A stretch of DNA of 17,421 bases from CAZYCC01 sp964645985 (lineage in GTDB: Bacteria; Bacillota; Clostridia; Oscillospirales; CAG-272): the NCBI GenBank assembly GCA_964645985.1, contig CAZYCC010000035.1:1-17421 (forward strand), read 5' to 3'. A program made the translations under genes and the position numbers. Shown here in pieces: positions 6,030 through 14,606 of this stretch; positions within the stretch are counted from its first letter, which is position 1, and every line of letters begins with the position of its first letter. The notes under the pieces were generated by a model. It saw only the letters and a program-made list of their open reading frames with translations. It was not told where the DNA came from and did not search any database.

Positions 6030-8750
6030 ATGCAACAGCAGCCTTACACCGCGCAAGAAAAAGACGTCCTGCGGGAGCTCGGTTCTTCCGAGGACGGCGG
6101 GGGTCTCTCCTCGCGCGAAGCGGAGGAGCGAATCTCCCAATACGGCAAGAACGAGCTGCGCGGCGAGAAGAAAACGCCGCTCCTCGTGCGGTTCTTAAAG
6201 CAGCTCGCCGAGCCGATGACGCTCGTCCTACTCGCGGCGGCGGCGATTTCCGCCGTCACCTCGGCGATCAGCCACGAATTCCCCTCGGACGTGCTGATCA
6301 TCCTCGCGGTGGTGCTTCTCAACGCGGTCCTCGGCACCGTGCAAGAGAGCAAGGCGGAGGACGCCATCGAGGCGCTCAAGAAAATGGCGCCGCAGACCGC
6401 GAAAGTGATGCGCGACGGGCGCTTGCAGGTCATCCACGGGGAGAGCGTCGTGCCGGGCGACGTCATTTTGCTCGAGGCGGGGGACGCCGTGCCGGCGGAC
6501 GGGCGGTTAATCGAGTGCGCGTCGCTCAAAATCGAGGAGGCGGCGCTGACCGGGGAGAGCGTCCCGGTCGAGAAGAGTACCGCGCCGCTCAAAGCGCCAT
6601 CGAGCGGGGAGATCCCTCTCGGAGACCGACGCAATATGGTTTACTCCGGCTCGACGGCGGTCTACGGGCGCGGCCGCGCGGTGATCACCGCGACCGGAAT
6701 GAACACCGAGAAGGGCCAGAACGCCGGCGCCCCCAACGATGCGGAGGAGGGGAAAACCCCTCTGCAGAAGAAGCTCGCGGGCCTCAGCAAAACGCTGACG
6801 TGGCTTGTCCTCGGCATTTGCGTCGTCATTTTCGGCGTGACGCTGCTGCGCGGGGGCCTCACCGGAGGGATTACCGGCGGGATGATCCTCGACACCTTCC
6901 TCGTCGCGGTGTCGCTCGCGGTCGCCGCGATTCCGGAAGGCCTCTCCACCGTCGTGACGGTCGTGCTGTCGATCGGCGTCACCAATATGTCGCGGCGCGG
7001 GGCGATCATCCGCAAGCTGACCGCCGTGGAGGCGCTCGGCTGCGCGTCGATTATCTGCTCGGACAAGACCGGAACGCTGACCAAGAACCGCATGACGGTC
7101 GTTGAGACGCGCGAGGGAGAGGGCGCGCGGGCAATGCTCGCCGCCGCGATGTCGCTCTGCTCGGACGCGGTCTTTGACCGCACGGCGGGGGAGGCGGTCG
7201 GCGAGCCGACCGAGTGCGCGCTCGTCAATTTCGCCGAGGATGAGGGATTTTCCAAAGAAAACGGCTTCCCGCGCGTGGGGGAGATCCCCTTCGACTCGTC
7301 TCGCAAGCTGATGACCACCGTCCACGAGCGGAGGGCGGAGATCCCCGGCTGCCCGTTCTCGCCGCCCTATCTGCAATTCACAAAGGGCGCCCCGGACGAG
7401 CTGCTCGCCCGCTGTAGCAGTGTTCTTGAGGGCGGGAAGCTCCTCGTCCTCACCGAGGAGAAAAAGAAAGAAATCCTCGCGCAAAACAAAGAGCTCGCCG
7501 ACAACGCGCTTCGCGTGCTCGGCGCGGCGGTGCGCGCGTGGGAGAGCGAGCCGGATCTCTACGAAAGCGACGCGATGGAGCGCGAGCTCGTCTTTGTGGG
7601 GCTTGTCGGGATGATCGACCCGGTGCGCCCGGAGGTGAAAGCCGCGGTGCAGGAGTGCTTCGAGGCGGGCATTCGCCCGGTGATGATCACCGGCGACCAC
7701 AAGGATACGGCGGTTGCCATCGCGAAGGAGCTGGGCATTCTAAACTCGCCCGAGGAGGCGATTACCGGCGCGGAGCTGGAGAAAATCCCCGAGGAGGAGT
7801 TCGAGCGCACGGTCGACCGCTACTCGGTCTACGCGCGCGTGCAGCCGGAGCATAAAACGCGCATTGTGCGCGCTTGGCAGGCGCGCGGCTGTATCACCGC
7901 GATGACCGGAGACGGCGTCAACGACGCGCCCTCGATTAAGACGGCGGACATCGGCGTCGGCATGGGCATCACCGGCACCGACGTCACCAAGAACGCCGCC
8001 GATATGATCCTTACCGACGACAACTTCGCGACGATTGTCTCGGCGGTGCGCGAGGGGCGACGCATCTACGACAATATCCGCCGCTCTATTCAATATCTGC
8101 TCGCGTCGAACCTCTCGGAGGTGCTGTCGATCTTCGTCGCGACGCTCTGCGGGTGGACGCTGTTCAAGCCGGTGCACCTGCTGTGGATCAACCTCATCAC
8201 CGACAGCCTGCCCGCGCTCTCGCTCGGGATGGAAAAAGAGGAAAAGGACAGTATGCGCCGCCCGCCGCGCCCGGCAAACGAGGGCATCTTCGCCGATGGG
8301 GTCGGGTTCTCGGTGATCTATCAAGGGCTTGCCGTGACGCTGCTGACATTGGTGTCCTACTTCCTCGGGCGCTTCGTCTTCGCAGCGGGCAGCCATGCGG
8401 CGGCGATCGCGGCGGGGCACTACGACGCCGAAATGCTCGGGGAGACGATGGCGTTTCTCACGCTCTCGATGGCGGAGATCGTGCACGCGTTTAACCTGCG
8501 CGCTCTGCGCGGGTCGCTCTTCGAGGTCAAGGGGCAAAACCCCTATCTGTGGGGATCGGCGGCGCTGTCGCTGCTGCTGACCGCGCTAGTCATCGAGGTG
8601 CCGGGTCTCGCGAACCTGTTCCACCTCGCGCCGCTCTCGCTGCCTGAGTACGCGACCTCGCTCGCCCTCGCGCTGACCATCCTCCCCATCGTCGAGCTGG
8701 TGAAAGTCCTGCAGCGAAAGTTCGGAAAGAAGAAAGCGGCGGTGAAGTGA
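6030..8750 (+). CDS. Calcium-type P-type ATPase (P2 family)
   Basis: This is a membrane pump of 906 residues, the normal length for bacterial SERCA/PMCA-type ATPases. It uses ATP to export Ca2+ (inferred) from the cytosol. Visible in order: N-terminal cation-ATPase domain; M1-M2 (about 55-100); actuator loop TGES (174-177); M4 PEGL (302-305); phosphorylation site DKTGTLT with Asp345; nucleotide-domain KGAPDEL; hinge MITGDHKDTA; and TGDGVNDAP (626-634). The ion-site residues of calcium pumps are present: Glu303 (M4), Asn694 and Glu697 (M5), Asn721/Thr724/Asp725 (M6, NLITD), and Glu816 in M8 (MAEIVHAFN), which aligns with the SERCA M8 site glutamate. This argues for calcium over sodium or proton pumps, though ion choice needs assay. 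The start is the ATG at 6030 after AAAGGAA (6018-6024). The gene stands alone and converges on mfd. Confidence 0.93.
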   Translation: MQQQPYTAQEKDVLRELGSSEDGGGLSSREAEERISQYGKNELRGEKKTPLLVRFLKQLAEPMTLVLLAAAAISAVTSAISHEFPSDVLIILAVVLLNAVLGTVQESKAEDAIEALKKMAPQTAKVMRDGRLQVIHGESVVPGDVILLEAGDAVPADGRLIECASLKIEEAALTGESVPVEKSTAPLKAPSSGEIPLGDRRNMVYSGSTAVYGRGRAVITATGMNTEKGQNAGAPNDAEEGKTPLQKKLAGLSKTLTWLVLGICVVIFGVTLLRGGLTGGITGGMILDTFLVAVSLAVAAIPEGLSTVVTVVLSIGVTNMSRRGAIIRKLTAVEALGCASIICSDKTGTLTKNRMTVVETREGEGARAMLAAAMSLCSDAVFDRTAGEAVGEPTECALVNFAEDEGFSKENGFPRVGEIPFDSSRKLMTTVHERRAEIPGCPFSPPYLQFTKGAPDELLARCSSVLEGGKLLVLTEEKKKEILAQNKELADNALRVLGAAVRAWESEPDLYESDAMERELVFVGLVGMIDPVRPEVKAAVQECFEAGIRPVMITGDHKDTAVAIAKELGILNSPEEAITGAELEKIPEEEFERTVDRYSVYARVQPEHKTRIVRAWQARGCITAMTGDGVNDAPSIKTADIGVGMGITGTDVTKNAADMILTDDNFATIVSAVREGRRIYDNIRRSIQYLLASNLSEVLSIFVATLCGWTLFKPVHLLWINLITDSLPALSLGMEKEEKDSMRRPPRPANEGIFADGVGFSVIYQGLAVTLLTLVSYFLGRFVFAAGSHAAAIAAGHYDAEMLGETMAFLTLSMAEIVHAFNLRALRGSLFEVKGQNPYLWGSAALSLLLTALVIEVPGLANLFHLAPLSLPEYATSLALALTILPIVELVKVLQRKFGKKKAAVK

Positions 8751-8961
8751 AAGAGGGGATACCACTCCTGCCCCGCGCGCGGCGGGGAGCTGTTCCGGAT
8801 GGAGGGGCAGGTCCGCAAATCCCCCGCGCGCGAAACGCGCGCTTGCGCTCCCACGGCAAGGATAACCGGGAGTGCGATGGGTAAAAAGTGCGAACAGAGA
8901 CTCCCACATTCGCCCCGCGGCGCGGATAACCTCGCGGGCGCGAAGGCAACATGAAACAGAA

Positions 8962-8995
8962 AAAACTCCCCGCCGCGCGCGCGGCGGGGAGTTTT
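8962..8995. terminator. Bidirectional intrinsic terminator
   Basis: AAAACTCCCCGCCGC (8962-8976) pairs perfectly with GCGGCGGGGAGTTTT (8981-8995) around a self-complementary GCGC loop. The left A-tract (8960-8965) gives the leftward transcript of mfd a six-T tail. The right side gives the rightward ATPase transcript a TTTT tail. It serves both convergent genes. Confidence 0.88.
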
Positions 8996-9019
8996 GTGCG
9001 CGCTTCCCCCCCCGTGAAG

Positions 9020-9052
9020 AATCCCCCGACCACTATGTGATCGGGGGATTTT
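9020..9052. terminator. Second hairpin, probable terminator
   Basis: AATCCCCCGA (9020-9029) pairs perfectly with TCGGGGGATT (9041-9050) around an 11-nt loop, with TT following on the plus strand. It is the first hairpin reached by mfd transcripts, but its leftward T-tract is poor, so it probably assists the stronger hairpin at 8962-8995. Confidence 0.6.
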
Positions 9053-9278
9053 GCGCACTCCTCGCCCCTCGCCGCGCGAGGGTTACCCTCGAGTAGGATT
9101 TGCGCTCTTGTTTTCCCACGCGGGCGTATCGCTCGGGGGTCCGGCACGGGGGAGCGCAGCGCTTTGCCGCGTGTGACTCGCCGCGCAGGATTGGAGAAAC
9201 CGCGCCGCTGCGCGGGCGCGCGCTCGGCGACGATTTCAATGGCGCGGGGAGAACTTGCGGCGTGGGGTCTCGCTCTCC

Positions 9279-12200
9279 TCACTGCGCCATTTTCTCGTAG
9301 GCGGTGAGCAGGCGGATCGTGTCGTCCGGCAAATCCTGCGGGGTGGCGGAGCGCAGGGTGAGGGTGGGACTGCCCGCCGCGAGGCTGAGCATCACACGGC
9401 CCTTGCCGCGCGAGGCGAGCTCGGCGAGGCGGCGCGGATCGGCACGGTCGGGGTGGGGAGTGAGAACCATCGCGCCGCCCTTGCGCTCGATGCGGCGCAT
9501 TCCGCACCGCTCGCCGAGCGCGCGCAGCAGCGATGCCTCAAGGACATTGCACGCCTCGCGCGGCGGATCGCCGTAGCGATCAAATAGTTCGTCATAGACA
9601 TCGAGCGCGTCGGCGCGGCCCTCGATGAGCGAAATCTTGCGGTAGGTGTCGATGCGCGCGCTCGCGTTCTCGATGTAGCTCTCGGGCAGAAACGCGCCGA
9701 TACCGAGCTCAACGGTGCACTCAGCGCGCGGCGGCGCGCTCTCGCCCTTCTCCTCGAGAACCGCCTCGCGCAGGATTTTCATATACAGGTCGTAGCCGAT
9801 CGCCTCCATATGCCCGCTCTGATCGGCGCCGAGGAGATTTCCCGCGCCGCGAATCTCCATATCGCGCATCGCGATGCGAAAGCCGGCGCCGAACTCGGTA
9901 AAATCGCGGATGGCGGAGAGGCGCTTCTCCGATACCTCAGTCAGCGCCATCCCGCGCGGATAGGTGAAGTAGGCGTAGGCGCGGCGCGATGATCGCCCGA
10001 CCCGCCCGCGGATCTGGTGCAGCTGCGAGAGCCCCAACTTGTCGGCGCGCTCGACAATGAGCGTGTTGGCATTGGGCACGTCAACGCCGGTCTCGATGAT
10101 CGTCGTGGTGACGAGGATGTCGATCTCCCCGTCGACCATCGCCTGCCATATATCCGAGAGCAGCTCCTTGTCCATTCGCCCGTTCGCCGTCTCGATGCGC
10201 GCGCCGGGCGCCATTTTCGCAAGAGACGCGGCGGCCGAGCGCAATTTCTCAATGCGGTTGCACAGGTAGAAGACCTGCCCGCCGCGCCGCAGCTCGCGCC
10301 GCACCGCCTCGGCGATCACCTCCTCCTCGTACTCGATGACGAAGCTCTGCACCGGCAGGCGGTCGTCTGGCGCCTCCTCCAGTAGCGACATATCGCGAAT
10401 GCCGGAGAGCGCCATATTCATTGTGCGCGGGATCGGCGTCGCCGAGAGGGTCAGCACATCGATACCGGTCGAGAGGCGTTTGAGCTTCTCCTTGTGCGAA
10501 ACGCCGAAGCGCTGCTCCTCGTCGACGACGAGAAGACCCAAATTTTTGAACTTCACATCGTCTGAGAGCAGGCGGTGCGTCCCGACGACGATGTCAACCT
10601 CGCCGCGCGCGAGCCGGCGCAGGGTCAGCTCCTGCTCGCGCTCGGTGCGCAGGCGGCAGAGCATATCGACCTGCACGGGAAAGCCATGCATTCTCTCGAG
10701 CATCGTGCGGTAATGCTGCATCGCGAGGATGGTCGTCGGGACAAGTATGGCGGTCTGCTTGCCGCACTCCGCCGCCTTGAACGCCGCGCGCAGCGCGACC
10801 TCGGTCTTGCCATAACCGACGTCGCCGCAGAGAATGCGGTCCATTGGGTGCGATGCCATCATATCCGCCTTGACATCCTCTATGGCGGCGAGCTGCCCCT
10901 CGGTCTCGGTATAGGGGAACGCCTCCTCGAACTCGCGCATCATTTCATCGTCCGCGGGATAGGCGTAACCCGGCGCTCGCAGGCGCGCGGCGTACAGCTC
11001 GATGAGCTCCTTCGCCATCCCGCGCGCCGACGCGCGCGCGCGGGACTTTGCCCGCGTCCACTCGGCGCCGCCTATTTTCGAGAGCTTAACCGTCCCGTTC
11101 TCCGCGCCCGCGCCGATGTATTTGGAAATTTTTTCGAGACTGTCGCAGGGAAGATAGAGCTTATCGCCCCCGGCGTAGGAAATTTGCAGAAAATCCCGCC
11201 GCGCCCCGTCGACAACGAGCGGCGCTATGCCGAGGTAGCGCCCGATACCGTGATCCTCGTGGACGACATAATCGCCGGGGACAAGATCCTCCACCGAGAA
11301 GACGCGCGCAGCGTCCTCGCGCTTGGCACGGCGCTTTCTTTTGTAATTTGAGCGCAGCGTGCTCTGCCGCACGAGCGAGAGCAGGGCGAAGCGGCTGTCC
11401 GGCAGCTCAAACCCGGCGCATATCTGCGAGACGGTAAGCGTCACACGCGAGCCGGTGAAGCGCGCGTCGCGATCCTCTAGGACTCGCCGCAGGTTCTCCC
11501 GCTCCTTCTCGCTGCCCGAGAGAACGCAGACGCGGTAGCCGCGCGAGAGAAAATCCAAGAGATCCTCGAAAAAGAGATCGAGGCTACCGCCGCCCGCGCT
11601 GCTGTACGCGGGGGTGGGGCGTGTGCGGAAGGAGAACGCTCCCGCGAGCCGCCTCTCGGGCAGGGCCGCGCCGAAGTTGCAGACTAAAAGCGACTTTCGC
11701 GAAAGGAGCAGCTCCTCTAAATCTGCGGCGGTGCGCGCGCTCTCGGCGCAGCGCGCGGGAATTTCCCCGCGCTCGAGCAGTTCGCCCATGGTGAGCGCGG
11801 TGTGCGCGTCCTGCTCCTTCTGGCGCGCGAGAACCGCGTCATATTCGAGCGCGACCGGCAGACATCCCGGCAGATAGTCAAGTAGGCACGCCCCCTCGGG
11901 ATATAGGAGCGGCAGATATTTGTCGGCGCAGGACAGCTCCCCCTCATCGGCAAGAGCGGCAAGCTCCCCCTCCAGCTCCTCGCGCACAGCCGGATCCGCC
12001 GCCTTCTGCGCGCGCAGCAGCCGCTCGATCGCGCGACGCACGCGCTCGCGCGACTCCTCATCGAAAAGAAGTTCGCGGCAGGGCGAGAGAGTGTAGGTAT
12101 CGACGGCGTCGGTCGTGCGCTGGGTCATCACATCGAAAACGCCAGCGCGATCGAGCTCGTCTCCGAAGAAATCGGCGCGCAGCGGCGCGCTCTCGGCGGG

Positions 12201-12761
12201 TGAGTAGCAGTCGACAATGCCGCCGCGCAGAGCGTACTGCCCCGGGCTGTCGACAAGATCGACGCGGTGGTAGCCCGCCGCCGTGAGATGCCGCACGAGG
12301 TCCTCTTGCGTGAGGGGGGAGTCTTTGCGAACGGTAAGGGACGCCGCGCGCAGAAAATCTGGGGGGATGGTTCCCTGCAGAGCGGCATCGGGCGTTGCGA
12401 CGACCGCGTCGAATTGCCCTGAGAGAAGGGCGCTTAGCGTCTTCAAGCGCTCGTGCTCGAAGTCGTGTGAGCCGGTGATATTGTGCAGAATCGGGTCGCG
12501 ATAAAGATAGGGCAGCGCGCGCAGACCCATCGCGGTGAGAGCGTCGAGCGTGCGGCGCGCTTTTTTCTCATCGGGGGCGAGAAGAAGCAGCGCTCCGCCC
12601 GTCTCGCTTTGCCACTCGGAGGCTACCGCCGCGAGGAAGGCGTTCTGCGCGCCCTCGCACAGCCCTCCAACGAGAATCGGTCGCGCTGCGGCGCCGCGCA
12701 GGCACTCGCACAGCGCGCGGTACTCTTTTTGCGAGGAAAAATCGAGAACGAAACTGTCCAT
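9279..12761 (-). CDS. mfd: Transcription-repair coupling factor Mfd
   Basis: Mfd is an ATP-driven translocase that removes RNA polymerase stalled at DNA lesions and recruits UvrA. The product is 1160 residues, the usual family length. It carries an N-terminal UvrB-like module (about 1-480); a CarD-like RNA-polymerase-interacting domain (about 490-555) with the V-H-x-x-H-G-I-G motif (H501, H504); the helicase Walker A GDVGYGKT (Lys652); the DEEQ box (747-750); LSATPIPRTMNM; motif VI GRVGRSSRRAYAYF; and the C-terminal autoinhibitory TRCF domain. The ATG at 12761 matches the family N-terminus; the open frame extends 40 codons further up but reads Arg/Pro-rich and is rejected. No Shine-Dalgarno is visible before this ATG (CCCCA precedes it), which is odd. 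The gene lies 198 bp after pth, as in B. subtilis, but the small fin gene between them there is not seen. It probably belongs to the trmB-pth-mfd transcript. Confidence 0.97.
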   Translation of the reverse strand: MDSFVLDFSSQKEYRALCECLRGAAARPILVGGLCEGAQNAFLAAVASEWQSETGGALLLLAPDEKKARRTLDALTAMGLRALPYLYRDPILHNITGSHDFEHERLKTLSALLSGQFDAVVATPDAALQGTIPPDFLRAASLTVRKDSPLTQEDLVRHLTAAGYHRVDLVDSPGQYALRGGIVDCYSPAESAPLRADFFGDELDRAGVFDVMTQRTTDAVDTYTLSPCRELLFDEESRERVRRAIERLLRAQKAADPAVREELEGELAALADEGELSCADKYLPLLYPEGACLLDYLPGCLPVALEYDAVLARQKEQDAHTALTMGELLERGEIPARCAESARTAADLEELLLSRKSLLVCNFGAALPERRLAGAFSFRTRPTPAYSSAGGGSLDLFFEDLLDFLSRGYRVCVLSGSEKERENLRRVLEDRDARFTGSRVTLTVSQICAGFELPDSRFALLSLVRQSTLRSNYKRKRRAKREDAARVFSVEDLVPGDYVVHEDHGIGRYLGIAPLVVDGARRDFLQISYAGGDKLYLPCDSLEKISKYIGAGAENGTVKLSKIGGAEWTRAKSRARASARGMAKELIELYAARLRAPGYAYPADDEMMREFEEAFPYTETEGQLAAIEDVKADMMASHPMDRILCGDVGYGKTEVALRAAFKAAECGKQTAILVPTTILAMQHYRTMLERMHGFPVQVDMLCRLRTEREQELTLRRLARGEVDIVVGTHRLLSDDVKFKNLGLLVVDEEQRFGVSHKEKLKRLSTGIDVLTLSATPIPRTMNMALSGIRDMSLLEEAPDDRLPVQSFVIEYEEEVIAEAVRRELRRGGQVFYLCNRIEKLRSAAASLAKMAPGARIETANGRMDKELLSDIWQAMVDGEIDILVTTTIIETGVDVPNANTLIVERADKLGLSQLHQIRGRVGRSSRRAYAYFTYPRGMALTEVSEKRLSAIRDFTEFGAGFRIAMRDMEIRGAGNLLGADQSGHMEAIGYDLYMKILREAVLEEKGESAPPRAECTVELGIGAFLPESYIENASARIDTYRKISLIEGRADALDVYDELFDRYGDPPREACNVLEASLLRALGERCGMRRIERKGGAMVLTPHPDRADPRRLAELASRGKGRVMLSLAAGSPTLTLRSATPQDLPDDTIRLLTAYEKMAQ

Positions 12762-12959
12762 TGGGGAAAAAATGCCCGCCGCGCCCGCGCGGCGCGGGGC
12801 GGGGAGAATGCGGGAATGAGGGTGCGCCCGGGGGGAACGGAGCGAATGGCGCGAGCGGCAAGCCGATCCTCGCGGGGCCACGGTTTCGCCGCGTGAGCGC
12901 GAGGGAGCACTTGCAAAACCCCGCGCGGGAGGGCGGCGGCGCTCGCCACGCCGACCCGG

Positions 12960-13589
12960 TCACTTGCCGTTGTAGAGGTTCATCGCGCGCTCGATACTGC
13001 CCGAGAGGATCAGCTCTGCCGCGCCGGTCGCGCGCTCGGCGGCGCTCGCGATGAGCGGGCGCTCCTCGTCGGTGAAGCGGCTGAGCACCCACGCGGCGAG
13101 GTCCATCTCCGGGCGGGGCTTTTCCCCCACACCGATTTTGATGCGCGGGAAGGCGTCGCTGCGCAGGTGGTAGAGGATGCTCTTGACGCCGTTGTGCCCG
13201 CCGTCCGAGCCGGAGCGGCGCACGCGCAGCCTCCCGGGCGGCAGACTAATGTCGTCGAAGACAACGAGGACGCGCTCGGGCGGGATTTTGTAAAAGCTCG
13301 CTGCCTCGCGCAGGGCAACTCCCGAGTCGTTCATGTAAGTGAGAGGCTTAACGAGCAGCGCACGCACCCCGGCGATCTCCCCCTCCCCGGTCAGCGCGTG
13401 AAAGCGCTCGCGCTCGACGCGCACGCCGTATTTTTCGGCGGCGATGTCGAGAAAGGCGAACCCCACGTTGTGGCGCGTGCCGATATACTGCCGATCGGGG
13501 TTGCCAAGGCCCGCGACAATCCATGTAACCGGTGCCGCCGGCTCCTTTTCGGCGCGGATTTGGCGAAGTAGTTCCCAAATGTCGGGCAT
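12960..13589 (-). CDS. pth: Peptidyl-tRNA hydrolase Pth
   Basis: Pth frees tRNA from peptidyl-tRNAs that drop off the ribosome, in the cytosol. The product is 209 residues. The bacterial Pth core begins after an N-terminal extension of about 22 residues. Visible active-site residues are Asn30 (GLGNPD), His40 (GTRHNVGF, the catalytic base), Asn87 (TYMNDSG), Asp112 (FDDISLPPGRLR) and Asn133 (GGHNG). The usual GNPG is GNPD here. The ATG at 13589 has GGAAGGA about 7 nt upstream, which supports keeping the extension. It lies 125 bp after trmB and 198 bp before mfd on the same strand. The pth-mfd order is widely kept in Firmicutes. Confidence 0.96.
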   Translation of the reverse strand: MPDIWELLRQIRAEKEPAAPVTWIVAGLGNPDRQYIGTRHNVGFAFLDIAAEKYGVRVERERFHALTGEGEIAGVRALLVKPLTYMNDSGVALREAASFYKIPPERVLVVFDDISLPPGRLRVRRSGSDGGHNGVKSILYHLRSDAFPRIKIGVGEKPRPEMDLAAWVLSRFTDEERPLIASAAERATGAAELILSGSIERAMNLYNGK

Positions 13590-13714
13590 AGCGAAGTCCT
13601 TCCTTGCATCACGAAACGCCCCGTCCGAGACGGAGCCGCGGAATATGGGGGCGGGGGCGCTCGCCCGGGAAATCTCGCGGGACGCTCACCCGCCGCGGGA
13701 GCAAGAGGCACCGA

Positions 13715-14569
13715 TCACTTCCTTGCCGGGGGGGAGGGGGGCGTCGCCTCGAGGTAATAAATCGGCTTTCCGGCGGCGCGGAAGGCGCGCTCGTACTCGG
13801 TCTCGATATTGCCCCCCGCGAGAGAACTCGCGTGCAGGTCCTCGCTTTCGCGCTCGACGCGATAGCCGCAGGCGGAAAGCTCCTCGCGCGTGAAAAAATA
13901 AAAATCGCGGCTGTCGGTCTTGCAGAAGAGCCGCCCGCCCGGCGCGAGAAGGCCCTCGTAGAGCGCGAGGAAGCGCCGGTGCGTCAGGCGGCGCTTGGCG
14001 TGGCCCTTTTTCGGCCAAGGGTCGGAGAAGTTGAGGAAAATCCGCGCGACACTGCCAGGCGAGAGCAGGCTCGGCAGATCCTCGGCGCTTGCTACGAGAA
14101 AACGCAGGAGCGCGGGGTCGGCGCCCGCCGCGTGCGCCTTTTCAAGGGCGAGGAGGGCAACATCGCTCACCCGCTCGACGGCGAGGAAGGGGTGCCACCG
14201 CTTGCACGCCTCGATGGCAAACGCGCCCTTGCCGCAGCCTATCTCAAGCGAGAGCGGCCGCCCCGCGCAAAAAGCGGCGATCTTCTCGCGCAGCTCCNNN
14301 NNNNNNNNNNNNNNNNNNNNNNNNNNNNNNNNNNNNNNNNNNNNNNNNNNNNNNNNNNNNNNNNNNNNNNNNNNNNNNNNNNNNNNNNNNNNNNNNNCGG
14401 CGGGGGTTTCCGGCGGGAGGGTGCCGGGGAGGACGGGGGGCTCGGGCGCGGTATTTTCATCGCGCAAGGGCGCGGCACCGCGCGGGGCGGGGGAGGGGTC
14501 GGCGCGAAGGAGATAGGCGGCGCAGGCCTCCATGCGCTCGGCGGCGTGGCGTTTTTTTCGCATCCGCAT
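13715..14569 (-). CDS. trmB: tRNA (guanine-N7)-methyltransferase TrmB, interrupted by a scaffold gap
   Basis: TrmB makes m7G46 in the variable loop of tRNA using S-adenosylmethionine. The N-terminal piece (14569-14398) begins MRMRKKRHAAERMEAC, typical of clostridial TrmB. After 100 N, the C-terminal piece (14297-13715) carries the SAM motif LEIGCGKGAF, FLAVERVSD, the catalytic FSDPWPKKGHAKRRLTH (Asp of DPWPKK), TDSRDFYFF and the tRNA-contact ETEYERAF. The piece before the gap has an unusual Pro/Ala-rich stretch of about 30 residues. The reading frame is open on both sides, but the true gap length is unknown, so total length and continuity cannot be judged. The ATG at 14569 is preceded, with 8-nt spacing, by GGGGGT (plus-strand 14578-14583), one base from GGAGGT. 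The gene leads the minus-strand group with pth and mfd. Confidence 0.9.
   Translation of the reverse strand: MRMRKKRHAAERMEACAAYLLRADPSPAPRGAAPLRDENTAPEPPVLPGTLPPETPAXXXXXXXXXXXXXXXXXXXXXXXXXXXXXXXXXXELREKIAAFCAGRPLSLEIGCGKGAFAIEACKRWHPFLAVERVSDVALLALEKAHAAGADPALLRFLVASAEDLPSLLSPGSVARIFLNFSDPWPKKGHAKRRLTHRRFLALYEGLLAPGGRLFCKTDSRDFYFFTREELSACGYRVERESEDLHASSLAGGNIETEYERAFRAAGKPIYYLEATPPSPPARK
14298..14397. other. Assembly gap of 100 N
   Basis: Exactly 100 undetermined bases sit inside trmB. That length is the conventional placeholder for a scaffold gap of unknown size, so the missing sequence may be shorter or longer. It should not be read as a biological interruption. Confidence 0.97.
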
Positions 14570-14570
14570 C

Positions 14571-14599
14571 TTGCAATACCCCCGGTTATCTGGTATAAT
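14571..14599 (+). promoter_or_regulatory. Rightward sigma-A promoter at the trmB 5' end
   Basis: TTGCAA (14571-14576) and a perfect TATAAT (14594-14599) are 17 bp apart, with extended -10 TGG at 14591-14593. It begins two bases from the trmB start codon, and its spacer contains the trmB ribosome binding site on the other strand. Transcripts would start near 14606, antisense to the trmB leader. The next rightward gene begins only at 15251, so it either makes a leader of about 645 nt or a non-coding RNA. Confidence 0.7.
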
Positions 14600-14606
14600 G
14601 ATTTTT

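Larger units (their letters stand above)
8751..9278. other. Spacer between convergent ATPase and mfd genes
   Basis: No gene is supported. The stretch contains a GC hairpin GCGCGCG/CGCGCGC (8826-8842), a bidirectional terminator (8962-8995) and a second hairpin (9020-9050). The remainder is GC-rich, with scattered short motifs of the form GGATAACC/GGTTACC. Confidence 0.6.

Noticed and set aside
6507..7700. 397-codon leftward frame inside the ATPase gene
   Set aside because: It is antisense to canonical P-type ATPase motifs, and its Arg/His-rich translation is typical of GC-rich shadow frames.
8766..8811. CCTGCCCC/GGGGCAGG inverted repeat as a terminator for the ATPase
   Set aside because: The arms are far apart, an inner GC hairpin competes and no T-tract follows; the hairpin at 8962-8995 is far better.
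12762..12881. 40-codon N-terminal extension of Mfd
   Set aside because: It is Arg/Pro/Ser-rich, and the residues from 12761 onward match the usual Mfd beginning.
13590..13714. Separate promoter for pth in the trmB-pth gap
   Set aside because: No -35/-10 pair with reasonable spacing was found; co-transcription from the trmB promoter is simpler.
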